Part shown: positions 1-13,000 of the stretch, one piece after another
How positions within the stretch are numbered: position 1 is the first letter of the stretch
How the letters are laid out: every line of letters begins with the position of its first letter
Origin: Pegea sp. RAD2-039
Lineage: Eukaryota; Chordata; Thaliacea; Salpida; Salpidae
DNA: 64,000 nt
Assembly (NCBI GenBank): GCA_034620365.1
Contig: JAQGEQ010000110.1
Coordinates: forward strand, 186,001 to 250,000
Direction of reading: 5' to 3'
Notes under the pieces: generated by a model
Databases searched by the model: none
What the model was told of the DNA's origin: nothing
The model's input: only the letters and a program-made list of their open reading frames with translations
Program-made: the position numbers and the translations under genes

Positions 1-371
1 GATCAAATTAGAAACTTCTTAATTTATGTTTTCTAAGAAATTTTCAAATATAGTAACAGAGATTTTTATAATCAAAATTAATGCTGTTTCCAAAGTTGAT
101 AAGATAAAAACAAAATAAACTGTAATTAATAATTTCGATAAATTGTTATCTAACAGATAACAACTGGTAGATTAATATTCCATCTTGTTTTGATTGATAT
201 CATTTTCTGTTAGTTTCTAAATTAGCCAACACAAAGGTTCAAACTTTAATAAAAGTTAATCATCTGACTTGTAATTAGATGATTATTTTAACATATGATA
301 GTAAAAGTATTTTTATGAAGTTTCTTAAAAATTTTTCAAGGAAGTCTTGAAAGTTAATGATGGACTTTGAC

Positions 372-551
372 CTGCGACTCTTGAATTGTCAAAGTTTCAA
401 GTCCTTCCAAAGCTTTAAGTCTTTTGCTCAAGACCGACTTCTTCTCTTCCGCTTTCTGAGCCGCTTCTCTCTCCAAATCCTCTTTTGCTTTATTAAGCAT
501 CAAGGACTTAAGAGTCATTTTTCTTTGATGACTCATTTTCTTTGATCCAGC
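372..551 (-). CDS. Troponin I-like internal exon (partial gene)
   Basis: A 60-codon open exon is bounded on the minus strand by an acceptor (AG at 553-552) and a donor (GT at 371-370), both at codon boundaries. The peptide has the pattern of the troponin I N-terminal helix: RKMTLKSLML followed by a charged AKEDLEREAAQKAEEKK stretch and a short KALEGLETLTIQE segment, at the place where troponin I has its IT-arm and first troponin C-binding region. Troponin I is the inhibitory subunit of the thin-filament calcium switch in striated muscle. The inhibitory region (LRGKF...) that would settle the identity lies in downstream exons outside the window. The start exon should lie at higher coordinates and was not found. 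A general coiled-coil protein is the alternative. Confidence 0.55.
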
Positions 552-3500
552 CTTAAATACAAAAATACTTTGGATACAAAATATTGCTGATTATGAAAAT
601 ACTTAAAATCACCGATTTTCAAAAATTACAATAAACTCCTTTTCAGTTGCAGCCATGAAAGTGAAGTTTCAACTTAAAACTTGCGTTTCATCGATTAATT
701 AAATCTTTTAAATGTTTTTTTCAAACATTTTAAGATTTCGAACATTAATTAAATATATTTTGCATTAGTTTTTCGTCACTAATATAAACAATATTAAAGT
801 TAAACATAAAACAAGTATACAGCTGAAATATGTTGCTAGGTGAACGAATTATTATTTCTATTGATATTTTTACCATTCTTATATAAAGTATTAATCCTTT
901 AAAGGTTTCTTTCCACTAAAAGAGTCAGATGTATTTTTACATATTTGTAATAACAATAGACTACATGACCTTAAAATACTAAACTTATTGATGAAGAGAT
1001 TATGAGAATCAGAAAACCTAAATGTGGAGATCTTTGCAAAATCGATTAGTAAAAGCTTTTCAATGTTGGTCAATTATGTAACTTTTTAGCTGAATAATAT
1101 TTAAAGAACTTAAAATGATCAATTATATAAAGCGATTTGGAAAAATGTTTATTCAGCCTTTATTCAAAATCAGATTCATTTTCAATTTTGTTAAAATTTC
1201 CGTACTTTAATATAAAAAAAAAACTTTTAAAATAATTTTTAGCTTTTTAATTTATGAATATTTTCAGTGTTCAATATTAGAAACAAAATTCTGATGTCTA
1301 ACTTACAAAAGGTTTCATAAGGATTTCAACCATTAATAAAAATTAAGCTTTTCAGAAATTCATGAAAAATATATGGGTAGAAAAGGATGAAAGCAACGAC
1401 GAGTTGTTGATTATGAGGTTTACTTTAATTGGCAAAAAGTTGTTACTTACCTAACTAGATTTAAAATCACATGAAACTCACATAAAGTTTAAATCAGTCT
1501 ATTTAAGCATTACTTCATATAATTAAAGCCGTTTTTTATCGGATAGTTAAAAATATAAATAATGAGATAAGAAGTTTTATTAATAAAAGAATTATTATTC
1601 GCCTTATTATCTCATCACGTGTTTAGTAAGAAATAGCGTAGGCAACAAACTCGGACTTAAATACAAAATCCATAAAAATATTTAGTTATGTAACAGTGGA
1701 AACAGACAATTATCTAGAAAATATTTTTAAAAGCATATAACGAGGTTTTTAAAGTATATACAAATAATATTCCCACCTCATCAGACATTTCGATCGAATT
1801 TGTTTTTCACAATCAAATAGAAAAATGACCTAAATGCTGTTTCTGTGTCTATTCCTGAAAATCATAACAAAAATGTAATCTTTGTCAAAAGTTTGCTAAA
1901 AAAGTTTGCAAATAAAGTTACACTTTTAATATTTTTATTTAGAACTGTTGATTTAACCGAAATTAGATAATGAAAATGAAAATTTTACTTATAACAGATA
2001 TACATAGTTGAGACAAACAAAATAAACAATTTTACAAAAAAGAAGATTTTGTTTAATCACAAAATATAATTTTAATCTAAAACAACTTTAATTAAATTTA
2101 TAACTTATAAAGCTCAAATCAAAGAAGCTTTACATAAAGTAGCTATGATGATTAGAAAGCAGAAAGCAAAATAAATTCATTTTTTGCAGTTGTTTTTTAA
2201 CCTATGCAAGTTAAGATTGTATCAAAAGCTGCCTGTCGTAATTTGATAGAAAGCAGCTGTTATGACGTCAGAAACTAAAGTGTAGATGACGGTTGGTATC
2301 TTGGGTCATTTACGTCATCATCACTGTTGGTGTTCAGATTAATTTAGCTGGATTGTCATAATGCAATATTTGGTTATATTGAAATTTCAAACAAAGTTTT
2401 TGTAAAATTAACATTTTAAACAAAAGTGTGAATTGAATTCTTAAGTTTCTTCAAAAGTTTTCAACAACGTTTATTCGATTAATTGTTTTTTAGCTTTTTT
2501 CATTTTTGATGATTTAATGGATTTGGTAATTCTGAAACTACAAGATTTTCTCTTTTTCCTTGCTACATGTACTTTGACTAACTAAAAGTTTGTTAAGTTC
2601 GTTGTCAAAAATCCAAGCAATGTAATATTGTATGTAAATTGTATTTCTACATTAGTTTTTACTTTAAAGGTTCCTTTTCATGGCCCGGTAAACAATTTTT
2701 ATTGTTTTCTAATTACTTTTGAAATATTTTCACGCTTGAAATACTTAAAGTTAATTATTTAAATATTTGTACTTTATAAATAGCATTAGAGAAATGTTCT
2801 TCCTGCTTTTCAAGGATTCGAAATAATTTCAGCTTTATTGAAAAACTGACAGGAAATAAATTGAAAGAAATATTTGGGTATTTTTACGTTGAAAGTTCGG
2901 CTTTTGATTTCACTAATAAATGTTCAAATTCATTTTATATTTTATGCTTTCTAATACCATTTTTTAGCTATTCAAAAGTGTTAAAGTTGGTACAAAACAA
3001 AATAATTCTAAATAATTTGTCTTTAAATTAAAATTCAGAAATTGAACAAGCTTTAATTTGATGCCATCATTTTATAGAAATAATTTAATCTTTAATTTTA
3101 ATAATGATACTTGAACTATTATCTAATTAAAAAATTAAACGTGTTTTGATCAAAACATTAATCGTCAGACTGAAATTTTAAAAAATAAAAACATTTTCAG
3201 AACAACATTTTTGTGTTCTATCTTTAAAATGCAACAAGTAATTATCAAGCCAACTTCGAAACGATGTTCTTCTTATTTCCAAGCAAGAAGTACAAAAAAT
3301 TCTCAAAAAAACCTCATTGCCTTCAAGCAATTTTTTGGTTTGCAGTTTTAAAACAAAGCTGCAGTGATTAAATTAGCTTTATGGAATTACTCGACAACTT
3401 TTACAATAATTTTATCAAAAGACTTTAATCATAAATGGTTTTCTTCTTATTAATGCATGCCAACGTCTATGATGCAGATATCGATTGTAGTTTTTGTGAA

Positions 3501-4836
3501 AGTTTAAATTTTTTGGCTAACTTTTAAAAAAGTACTTTTTTAACCATCTAAAATAATGATTTGAAAATATTTTCTTCCATGTCTTAAAAAATATCTTTTT
3601 AAATAATTAAATTCTTGCAGTTTGAAATGTTGATGATATTAAAATAGATTTAGTTGTTAGTTTTTTGGATGTTGTTGTGAGTTTTTTTTCTTGAAAAATG
3701 TTTTTGGCAAGCTTTTCATAAAAGTATTTGTAATAAAACATTAAGAAACACTTCAAATAAGGAATGCATTCTTTAGTTGGAATTTTTTCGCATAAGTCTT
3801 CCCACAAGCTATATTTGTCTATTCATATTTTCTTTGTTATCTTGAAAACATTCATCCTTATCATTTGAAATGTCTAACTCTATATACAGATTATCAACAA
3901 TTTATTAGAAAATTTACAATAATTCACTTTGTAAGATTATCTCGGTTTTAAGCTAATACTTATTATATATAAAATGTAGTAACCTTTCTTCATTAATTGA
4001 TATTTTTCAAAGAATGTGATCTTCAAAAAGTCTTTCCTTCATCAGCGCTTAAAATAATTATTTTTTAAATTTGGAAGAAATATTTCAATTGAAACTATAA
4101 GTTTAAAGAAGCAAACAACAAACTGATATTTTTCTTAAGAACTTAGTTCAAATTGCAGAAAATATTTGTTTTGAAACTCACTATATCAATAAATCTGATA
4201 TTTTAACTTAACATAGAGAAGTTTTCAGTGAACTTTAAAAAGGCTGAGAAAGAATATTTTAATTGAGTTAAATTCCAAGTAAATAAATGACGCCAAATAA
4301 ATTGCAAATTATTTATTTCTTTGTTGAAATATCTGTACAATCAATCAAAATGTGGTTGGTATTGCTATAATAGGTGAGAATATGAAATATTGAGAAATGT
4401 TCTTATATCTGAAAAAAACAAGAATTAAAAAAGAAATATCTTACAGCAAAGTTTTTTGCACCTAAAAGCCACAATTTATCAAATTAGAAAACAAATCTGC
4501 AGATTTGGATGATAAATGGAATTACATGGCAATTTAGTTCACTAAAATAAAATAATAAGAGAATTGACGATTTAGAAAAGAGTAGATAAAGATTGAGACT
4601 TAATTAAACAGTTTATCAGCTTCTATACAAAGATTTTCTGTGTTTTAAAGCTTCAAATGAAATGATTAAAAAGCTGATATGGAGAATAAAACTGCTTCAG
4701 GTGAAATAGAAACTTTCACTGAATGAAAGTTTACTTTGAAATAATTAGAAGTGATAAATATATAGTTTCAACATTTAATTTTGTTTCATAAAAATATATT
4801 AAATCATGTAAAAGCCAACTCACTTTGACAAAACTG
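552..4836. other. AT-rich stretch with no resolved gene
   Basis: No convincing exon was found here. It lies between the troponin I-like exon and the 3' end of the 91-aa membrane protein gene, so it probably holds first exons, introns or upstream DNA of the former. The only notable feature is a cluster of CRE-like motifs near 2.26-2.32 kb, listed separately. Confidence 0.5.
2263..2317. promoter_or_regulatory. CRE/ATF-like motif cluster
   Basis: A perfect palindrome TGACGTCA lies at 2263-2270 and a second half-matching site TACGTCA at 2311-2317, inside a short stretch that is less AT-rich than its surroundings. TGACGTCA is the classical CREB/ATF binding sequence. The position would suit a promoter for the minus-strand troponin I-like gene, but no first exon was found to anchor it. 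Functional use is inference. Confidence 0.25.
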
Positions 4837-4847
4837 TTTATTTTATT
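4837..4847 (-). terminator. Polyadenylation signal of the 91-aa membrane protein gene
   Basis: Two overlapping AATAAA hexamers are read on the minus strand (TTTATT at 4837-4842 and 4842-4847), about 20-30 bp past the TGA stop of the four-exon gene. This gives a very short 3' UTR and supports the chosen end of the gene. Confidence 0.5.
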
Positions 4848-4865
4848 AATTCTATCAATCAATCT

Positions 4866-6608
4866 TCAAACCCCAATTGAATACTAAAAAATAGAAGTGA
4901 AGTTAATGCTTAAGAAAACTACTAAACGTTTTAAAAGAATGAACAAATAACAATTTACCGCATAGTAAAGTATTGTAGCTGCTAGAGACCAGAAAGCGAC
5001 GTATGCAGCTGTTGAAACAGTGAAACCAAATAATGAAACACCCAAGTTCAGCAAATACAGAAGACCAACTGATTGAAAGAAAAACCCATTTTTATTTGCT
5101 CAATAAATTTAGCATCAATTTCATATTAATGCATAAAAGAATTTTTGAAATGTTTAAAATGCAGCTTTTTGAGGTAAAAAACATTTTTAGAAAAATTATA
5201 TGATAAATAAGTTATAGAAAAGATTACATAAAGAAATTATTATGAAGAGGTTGTGAACTACTTGTTTCAAATTGAATTTAATCATATATTTATAAATATT
5301 TCTTCATTATAACTAAATTTTTATCTGACTTATTAAAGTTGATTGATTTTATTTATATTTAAGTAATGCCACTAAAAACTTGATACTAGACTTGGACATG
5401 GAATAAGTGTTAGAGACACTAAAATGATCTCTTTTATTTTTAATTTGCTCTTTGAATTATATTCTAACAGTCAGCATCAAAATAAATGAACCATATTTTG
5501 AGCTTTCAAACTAAATCATGAAAGAGACACCCGAAAGCTTACAAGACTTATTTTGGCAGAAGGAAAATTATGAAACTAATAGTTATATGGTAGATATGAA
5601 GTTACCACACTAAGTTTCAGATGATTTAACCCACAATTTTTCATCACTATCTACAGGACTTGGTTTCTTTTTGATGAAATCTCCCAGTTTTTTATAGATG
5701 ACACCTGCTTACCAGCATTAAGAATAATATGCAAGTGACTTAATAAAGCTAGCTTATTATTTAGAACCGCTCTTTACGCAATCATGTGATTAAAGTTGCT
5801 TTTGCCAGTTTATTTATATTTAGTTTATGGATATATAGATGAACTTGTCTACAGGTGAAAAAAGTTGAAAGAATCACTGTCCTAGAAATATTTCACAATT
5901 TTTCGAGAACTAAGAAATGTAGAGTTTTTTTTCATAGTTTTTCAAGTCAGAATACATCAGTAGTAATCAAGTGACGACTTACGTAGTATAATCACCAACA
6001 AAGTTTTCTGAACATAATGCCTGGTTACCGGATTAGATATTTGCTGCAAAGGGCTAAAAAAATGAATTGATTAATGATAAGTTGTACAAATGCATTCACT
6101 TAAAAAACAGTAATCAAATTGACACATATAGAATTGACTTAATATGATACTCTTTTAAAGTTCAAAACTTATTATTGCTTAAAAAATTGATTAAAGTTCA
6201 CGAAAAATATTTTATAAAATTATTATATTTTCAAATTTGATGGATAATTTTAAAGGTCAATACCATTAAGGCAACCTAAAATATAATAGAAATTAATTTG
6301 CTGAGTATCAATAAACATTTACTAAATAAAAACCAAGAAAGAAAGAATGATAAAATATTAATAATTTTAATAGATTTTAGAAACTATTTAATGTTGATAT
6401 TTTCAATGCCTTTAAATATATAACTGAATAATACTTAACAAAAAATTAAGTTTATTCTAACTTTCAAAACCAACTATTTAACAATAAACACTTTAATTTT
6501 TTTACAATATTAAGAAATAATTTTTTTTTACCCTAGATTATTTAAAGCAGATGCTAACTTCTCAACACAACTTCCAATCATTGATACAACAGTATTTACA
6601 GCTTCCAT
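4866..6608 (-). CDS. Small two-helix membrane protein, 91 aa, family unknown
   Basis: Four exons join in phase: 6608-6532 (ATG at 6608), 6053-5983, 5068-4959 and 4883-4866 (TGA). All introns are GT-AG. The N-terminal ~26 residues are amphipathic (starting MEAVNTVVSMIG), followed by a short polar stretch with QQISNPVTRHYVQ. Two hydrophobic segments follow at about residues 44-60 and 68-86, joined by a tight turn with GFTVSTAAY. There is no signal peptide and no catalytic motif that I recognise. The hairpin-like topology would fit a small membrane-shaping or accessory protein of the ER or mitochondria, but that is inference. A non-coding first exon appears to precede it (see next entry). The exon structure is the main support; the family is not recognised. 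Confidence 0.6.
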
Positions 6609-6918
6609 TTTGAAAATTGATTAATAAAAACTTAATTATACCTGGTGGTCATCAAAAAAGTTGTCAATTAATTAAATAGTTAAGTTTGTTTAAAGAAAAA
6701 TACTTTTACATATAAGTTCTAAACAAAAGCACCAATTATACAAATAATTACTTTTTACACGAAAAAATCTTAATTCAATACTTAAAAAGTTTAATGAATA
6801 AACGCATACTTACATTAGTCTAAATGTTCTAAAATATATCCTAATTACCGCACATACTAAGATAGAAACAACATAATATGCAAAAAAAAATGATTAAGAA
6901 TAATATCTAGGAACTCAC

Positions 6919-7010
6919 CTTTATAAAATTGAGTATCTGATGTTTTATTGAAAATTAGAATTTACAAACATGGCCAAAGTCCATTAAAATGGCTAGCGTA
7001 ACTTGTCTGT
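6919..7010 (-). other. Probable 5' UTR exon with a 9-codon upstream ORF
   Basis: A clean donor (AAAG followed by GTGAGT, exon ending at 6919) faces an acceptor at 6643-6642, 33 bp upstream of the ATG of the 91-aa gene. The exon holds a short upstream frame, MDFGHVCKF then stop, which could dampen translation of the main frame. The 5' edge near 7010 is a guess from base composition. Confidence 0.35.
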
Positions 7011-10000
7011 AAAATTTGAGTCAAAAAATAAAAATCAATCATTTTAGAGTGATTTAAGGTTGTTGGATGGTTTAAACTTCAAGTAATAAAATATTATGAA
7101 AAATAGCTTATGTAAAACTTGCATTTTTAGAATGTTATAAGTTAATATTGGGATAAATAGATAAGCCTTTTTCTAATTAAAGGATATTTACATTTTTATT
7201 TTCTTTATTAAAGTTGTTTTTAAAAACGTAGAAATCATGAATAAATAATAATTATAATAGAAGACTAAAAATCAAGTTTAAAAAAGACTAAAAACTTTGA
7301 TCAGAATTTTCATTTAGACTTAGAAATAAAAAGTACATATTTATGAATAACAGTATTTGAGATAAAACAAATTTTACCAACTTTATAATAGTTTTCTAAA
7401 AATTTGTTTTTAATTCTAAATAATATAAGTAGTGAAAAATTAAAATAAACTTTAACACTTTTTAACAATTTTAATCTTGATAAACACTGCAAATGTATCA
7501 AAACATATCAAGCGATTTGTGGGTAACAAATAAAAATCAGGTAATATTTGAAAAAACTATTTTACAATTAACTAGTTTTTAAGCTCATCATGATTTTAAT
7601 CAATTTTTTTAACAAAGTTAAAAAATTTTGGTGTAACTAGGAAAGGAACTGTTTTGTTAAAGAAAAGTTGTATGTAGTAAAATAAAACTCATAAGAACTA
7701 GTTTTATTAACTATCGAACAACTTAAGATAAATACCCAGCTATATAAGTAATCAGGTGGTTACTAGCTTCAGAAAACATTAGGGTAAAAAAATATTTTCA
7801 AATTCTGATATGGAATTATGACGACACAAATTTAAACGATGCCATGCATAACAAGTTTTTGAAGCGTGAAAGTGTTTTCTTGCCATCTCAAAGTTACATT
7901 ATTGATAATGGTTATTAGAAATAAATACTGGTAAAAAGGCTTATGATATAACTAAAAAACTTTCAGAATTTATATTTATTAGTAAATATTAGTCTTAAAA
8001 AGTAAATTTTTAATTTTTTGATAGCATTCATACAACATATTTCGGTTTACAGTAATTTAATTTTTGATACTTTTTGTAACTTCCTTAATATTTCAAAAAG
8101 ATTTTATAACAATTTCTTAAACAATATGAATATAAAAAATTGGAAGTTATAAAGAGATATTTAGTATTGGGCAACAAATAAATAAATTAAAATTTAAAGT
8201 TTAGTGAAGTACTAGTAGACATTATTTTAAAACAGACGCTCATTACTTAAATTTATTTCAGTTACTTAAATTACGCGTAAACTGACAGACTTATAAAAAT
8301 TAGATAATTTTTTTATAGATGATATAAAAATATTTTTCGAAATAAATGTAATATTCTAAATTTAATTACAAAGAGGATATATATACAGCCATATACCAAA
8401 TAATCCTTCATCGATTTCATCAGTCAAGAAACAAACTAATAAATTTATTTGATTTTGAAATAACAAACAATAAATAAGAAAATATACAAAAAACCCTTGT
8501 AAAATATTTTAAGAATGTTTCATTAAGATAAAAACACTATTTTTGGTTAAGTTATTTTTCTTTAGATATGAGTATGAAAAAATAATTAGCAAATTTTTGA
8601 GCTTTACACATTATTTAAAAACTTGTGATGTTATGTTTATATTACAGATATATTCTTAGCGCCGTAGGCTATCATAAGTAATTATAGAAAAATCTAAGTT
8701 TTAATTAAACAAAATAGTTCTTCTTAAATGATATGCCCCATGCAACTTGAATTATTGAACAGAATATGCCATTGGCAAGAACCAACGAAAATAAAGCTGG
8801 TTCGTTGAATAATTATACATTTTATATTCTTATTTTGTTATATAAAATTGCAATAAATTATTAACTAAAAAGAGTTTTATATTTAGTCTGATAAACTGTT
8901 GAAAGAAATTTATTAAAATGAAAATTAACAATCTAAAAAAGTTTTCTTAGAAATACTTTAAGAGAAATTGTTTTCAATATGTCATTTGTAAATGAAGGTT
9001 GATTATCTGTGACAAATGCCCGATATCCTTTAATCAAATTTCTTGCATTTTATCAATAGGACAAAATTAATCACACTAATTTGTCAATAATAAGCTAAAG
9101 TAAAATATTGTTTTCTTCTATAGATAAACAACTCTTTTTTTGTTATAAATTTTTAAAAACATTATGTCTGGAAGAATATGTTAAATATTAAATTAAAAGT
9201 ATTAATTTTTCATTAACTAATTGATAGTCTTCTTTATTAAAGACTTCTATTAAAGCTCTTTTTTCACTTATTATGGTGTCCAATGTTTCATCTTTAACAG
9301 TGAAGACTCCACCTAGTCTTTATTGTTTATGTATCCTTATCAAAGATTTTGCTGAAAATATTGAAAATCCACATGAAACACTTTTTCATCTTCTAAAAAA
9401 AATATCAAATTGATTAACTAAACTATTGAAAAAATTTATTGCTTTTTGCAAGATATATATTTTTCTAGATTTTCAAACGAAATATTTATCTGTATAATTT
9501 TATTTTTGCTTTAGTATTGTTTGATATTGAATCATTATGGAAAAAAACTCCTAAAATGACTTATCTAAGATTTGATTGAATCTTTGTACTGTAAATTAGA
9601 TTAAAATTATCTTTTCTAGCATTGCAAATCAAAGTTCTTCAATTATGGCAGTGATTTTTAAAACGCAAATATCGCTTGCTACAAAAGTTAAGTTTCAAAA
9701 GTTGTCTGAAACGTTGACGTTGACTCAAAACATATTTAGATATTATAATCTAATGTTTAATTACGCCTTCTTCAGAAAAGTATCACATCTAAATGACTTT
9801 TCATAAACTTCTAAGACACTATTTGAGTGGATGTTTATTTTAGCGTTATTCTACTTGAATGTTTTTTTAAAACAGAAAACCTGCAGCCTTTGAGCTTTAA
9901 AAGATGAAGAATACTTAATATTTATCATATATTAAGTTCAATATAATTGATTAAGTAATTTTATTTTTTTGATTTTATTCATTCTTATCTAACTTATTTT

Positions 10001-13000
10001 ATCTAAGTATGTTTCAAAATGATTCTACCCTCCAGAAAACTTATTTATTTCAAAAAGTTATTTGTTTTTATTATTTAAATTCTTTTAAAATCAAAAGTTT
10101 AACAAAAAATCTTTCTTAAAAACTCGTTTTCAGTCTTCAATAACTCAAACAATTGTTACAAGGTATATGATTTGATGAAGTACATTGGTGTACTTGTCTG
10201 CAGTGTGCACAAAAATAAGTTAGTATGCTTTTTAGGACAACAGCTGAATAAAATAGATAGCTTGTCTAATTTTAAACTTTAACTTGTTAACCTCCTAAAC
10301 TTAAAAAGACCACATAATAGAAATAGAATGGTTGTTTTGATCACTTTAATGGTAGTGTGTGTATTATTTTAGAAAACTTAAAAAGCAAGAATAAATAACA
10401 AAAACGCTGAGATACTTTAGACTATGTATACCACTGTCAAAATAGTTCTTTGTTATATCATCTCCTTTGATAATTTCGAAGCTTAAAGAAAACCAACAAA
10501 ATTAAATTTGTTTGAAATGATTTAAATATACTTTTTGCTACAGCCTTTAAAACTAAAAAATATTCAAGATGTCAAAAAGATTATAAAAACCTAAATTTAA
10601 TCGTAGACCAGAAAGGTCAAAATAGCTGATAACTACTGAAAAACATCAAACTTGGCTTGATCAAGAGTATTTCTTTTTTTAATTTGATTGTGTCACTCAT
10701 CAAATGATTTCAATTTTTAATACAAAATTTCAAGCATCATCGTGAATTTGATGACAGCAAATTTATCAAAACTAATTTGTAGCACTGAAATTTGCAGAAC
10801 AAATGTTTGTTGAATTGGATCATTGATTTAGTGTGACCTCCTCTTCACTGATACAGCTCCTTCGTTGTTGAAGTGATTTTAAAAACTCAATAAATCTGAT
10901 AAAAACAAACAACTAAATCTGTTTTACTCATTTAATAGCATAATCACAAGGTAAATATACTTATTAGAAATTAATTTAGTTGGCTGATTAATAATCAATA
11001 CTGATGCTTAACCGCAGAAGTGAAAATTATAGAAGATTTTGGAAGAGATGATTTTTGAAGAGACAAGAAACTCCACAGTAGTAAATATTTCAAAATGAAA
11101 AATTGTAAAATTTCCGTGTTAATCTTTAAGTCTTGGGAAATTAGTTTGTAAATTTTGTAATCTTTAAAATGTTAAAACAGCTGTTAGAGCTTCAACTCAA
11201 AACTCAATAAAAAGGGAATTTCAATCTAACACGGATGGTCTTATAAGTATTTAAGTAGAAAATCTTTACACAAACTTCAAATGCTTTTATGTCATCTTTA
11301 TTTTTGAATATATTAAGCTGTTGACAAACAATTTTTTTAAATTTCTTTAATAATATGAAATCTTGCCAAAGAAGTGAACACTTGATTCAAATTTACGTAG
11401 CAATCAAATTATATGCTGCAACTTATATAGCTTCTCGTGAGCTAATAATAATAATAATATAACGATAATATAATTGCTTGTAATAAACGATCATAAAAGC
11501 TCACAAGACTGTTTTATAATCATCTTTATATAAACTCAATTCAATAATTACAAAAATAGTAAGTTAAATATAACAAGCATAGCTAATGAAACTATAACTA
11601 ATGACCTAAAACTTATATATAAAAAATCTCATCAATTCTATTTTCGATTTAGTTGGAGTAACAATTTTTTAATGTCTCCTGCTACATATTTTTCCTAGAA
11701 TATTTTTCTTTCTGAATTCCATTTGCATCAAACAAAAGATGTTTAATTACTGTTTTTTATTCTGCACCTGAATAAAGAACTGAAACTCACGTAAAATAAC
11801 TTTTGGACAATTTTCTTTTTTATTTACTTGAATGATTAATCATTTTATTAATCAATATAATTTATCGTTGACTTTTCTTAAAGTTTTAATAATATTTCAA
11901 ATAACCAAGACTGGTAGACTTCCACTTACAAAACTTCAAAAGTTTGTTATTATTGAGTGAAATTTCATAAATATTTTAGAGACGACTGTCTTGAATATGA
12001 AGCTAAAGTAGATGACAGTTACAAACTTACGTTAACAAAATGCAATCTAAACAAAACTTAACTGGTATAATTTATTTGATAATTAGTAAGTTAAAACTTC
12101 ACTGAGATTTTATTAGGTTTTAGTTAGAATTATTTAATTTATTATGAATAAACTCATTAAAATTTTTATTGATTTATTAGGTTTTTTCGCGATATCGATT
12201 TATTTTTAAAAAGTATGTTTTTTTAACCAATAATTTGAGAAATTTATCTAACCATCACATAATTTAAGTATAAGTCAATAAAACAAAGTTTAATAATTAG
12301 AATATTTAAAAAAATCACTTAAATTGAAACATTTATAACGATACAAAGATATATGCAAAATATTAAATCCAGATTAAATTTTTATGCATTAAAAGTAATT
12401 ATTTTAAGTTTGATTTGTATGATAGATTACTTACAAAGTAAAAGAATTAGTTGAAATTTACTTTTTGCTAACAAATTGTAACAAAAGAAAAAATACCCAA
12501 ATAGCTTTAAGTAAAACTTTTGAAATAAAAAAATATTGATTAAAAAGTTAATTTGATTAAATCATAAAAAAATAGAAAATGAATCGATATATTTTTTGTA
12601 TTCTATAAAAACAACCTTTCCGTTATATATTCAAGAAACTACAACATTCTATTTATAATATTTGAGTTATGATGAAAGTAATTCTTCAATCTAGTAGTTT
12701 TTAAATGAACAAATAAAAACTCAACTTGTCATGGTGGTTTTTATTAGTAACGTAGTTATAGACACATAATTATTAATAAAATATCTGAATGAATTTACTC
12801 AACGTTTTAAGAGACGAATACCATTAAAATTGTTAACAAAAGGTATAGTTGAATTATGAACAAAATTAGTTTTACTAACTCAAAAGATAAATCAATAGCT
12901 ATTTAGATATTTTCTTTTATATTATTTCAAAAGATTTAGCTAAAGAGTTATTGATTTTCTTAAGTTTTTAAATCTTAACTATTAAACAATCGATTTTTTA

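Noticed and set aside
3607-3807. Minus-strand frame of 66 aa starting MWEDLCEKIPTKECIPYL
   Set aside because: The first ~40 residues look somewhat protein-like, but I could not match a family or find flanking exons with consistent phase, and the rest is Lys/Thr low complexity.
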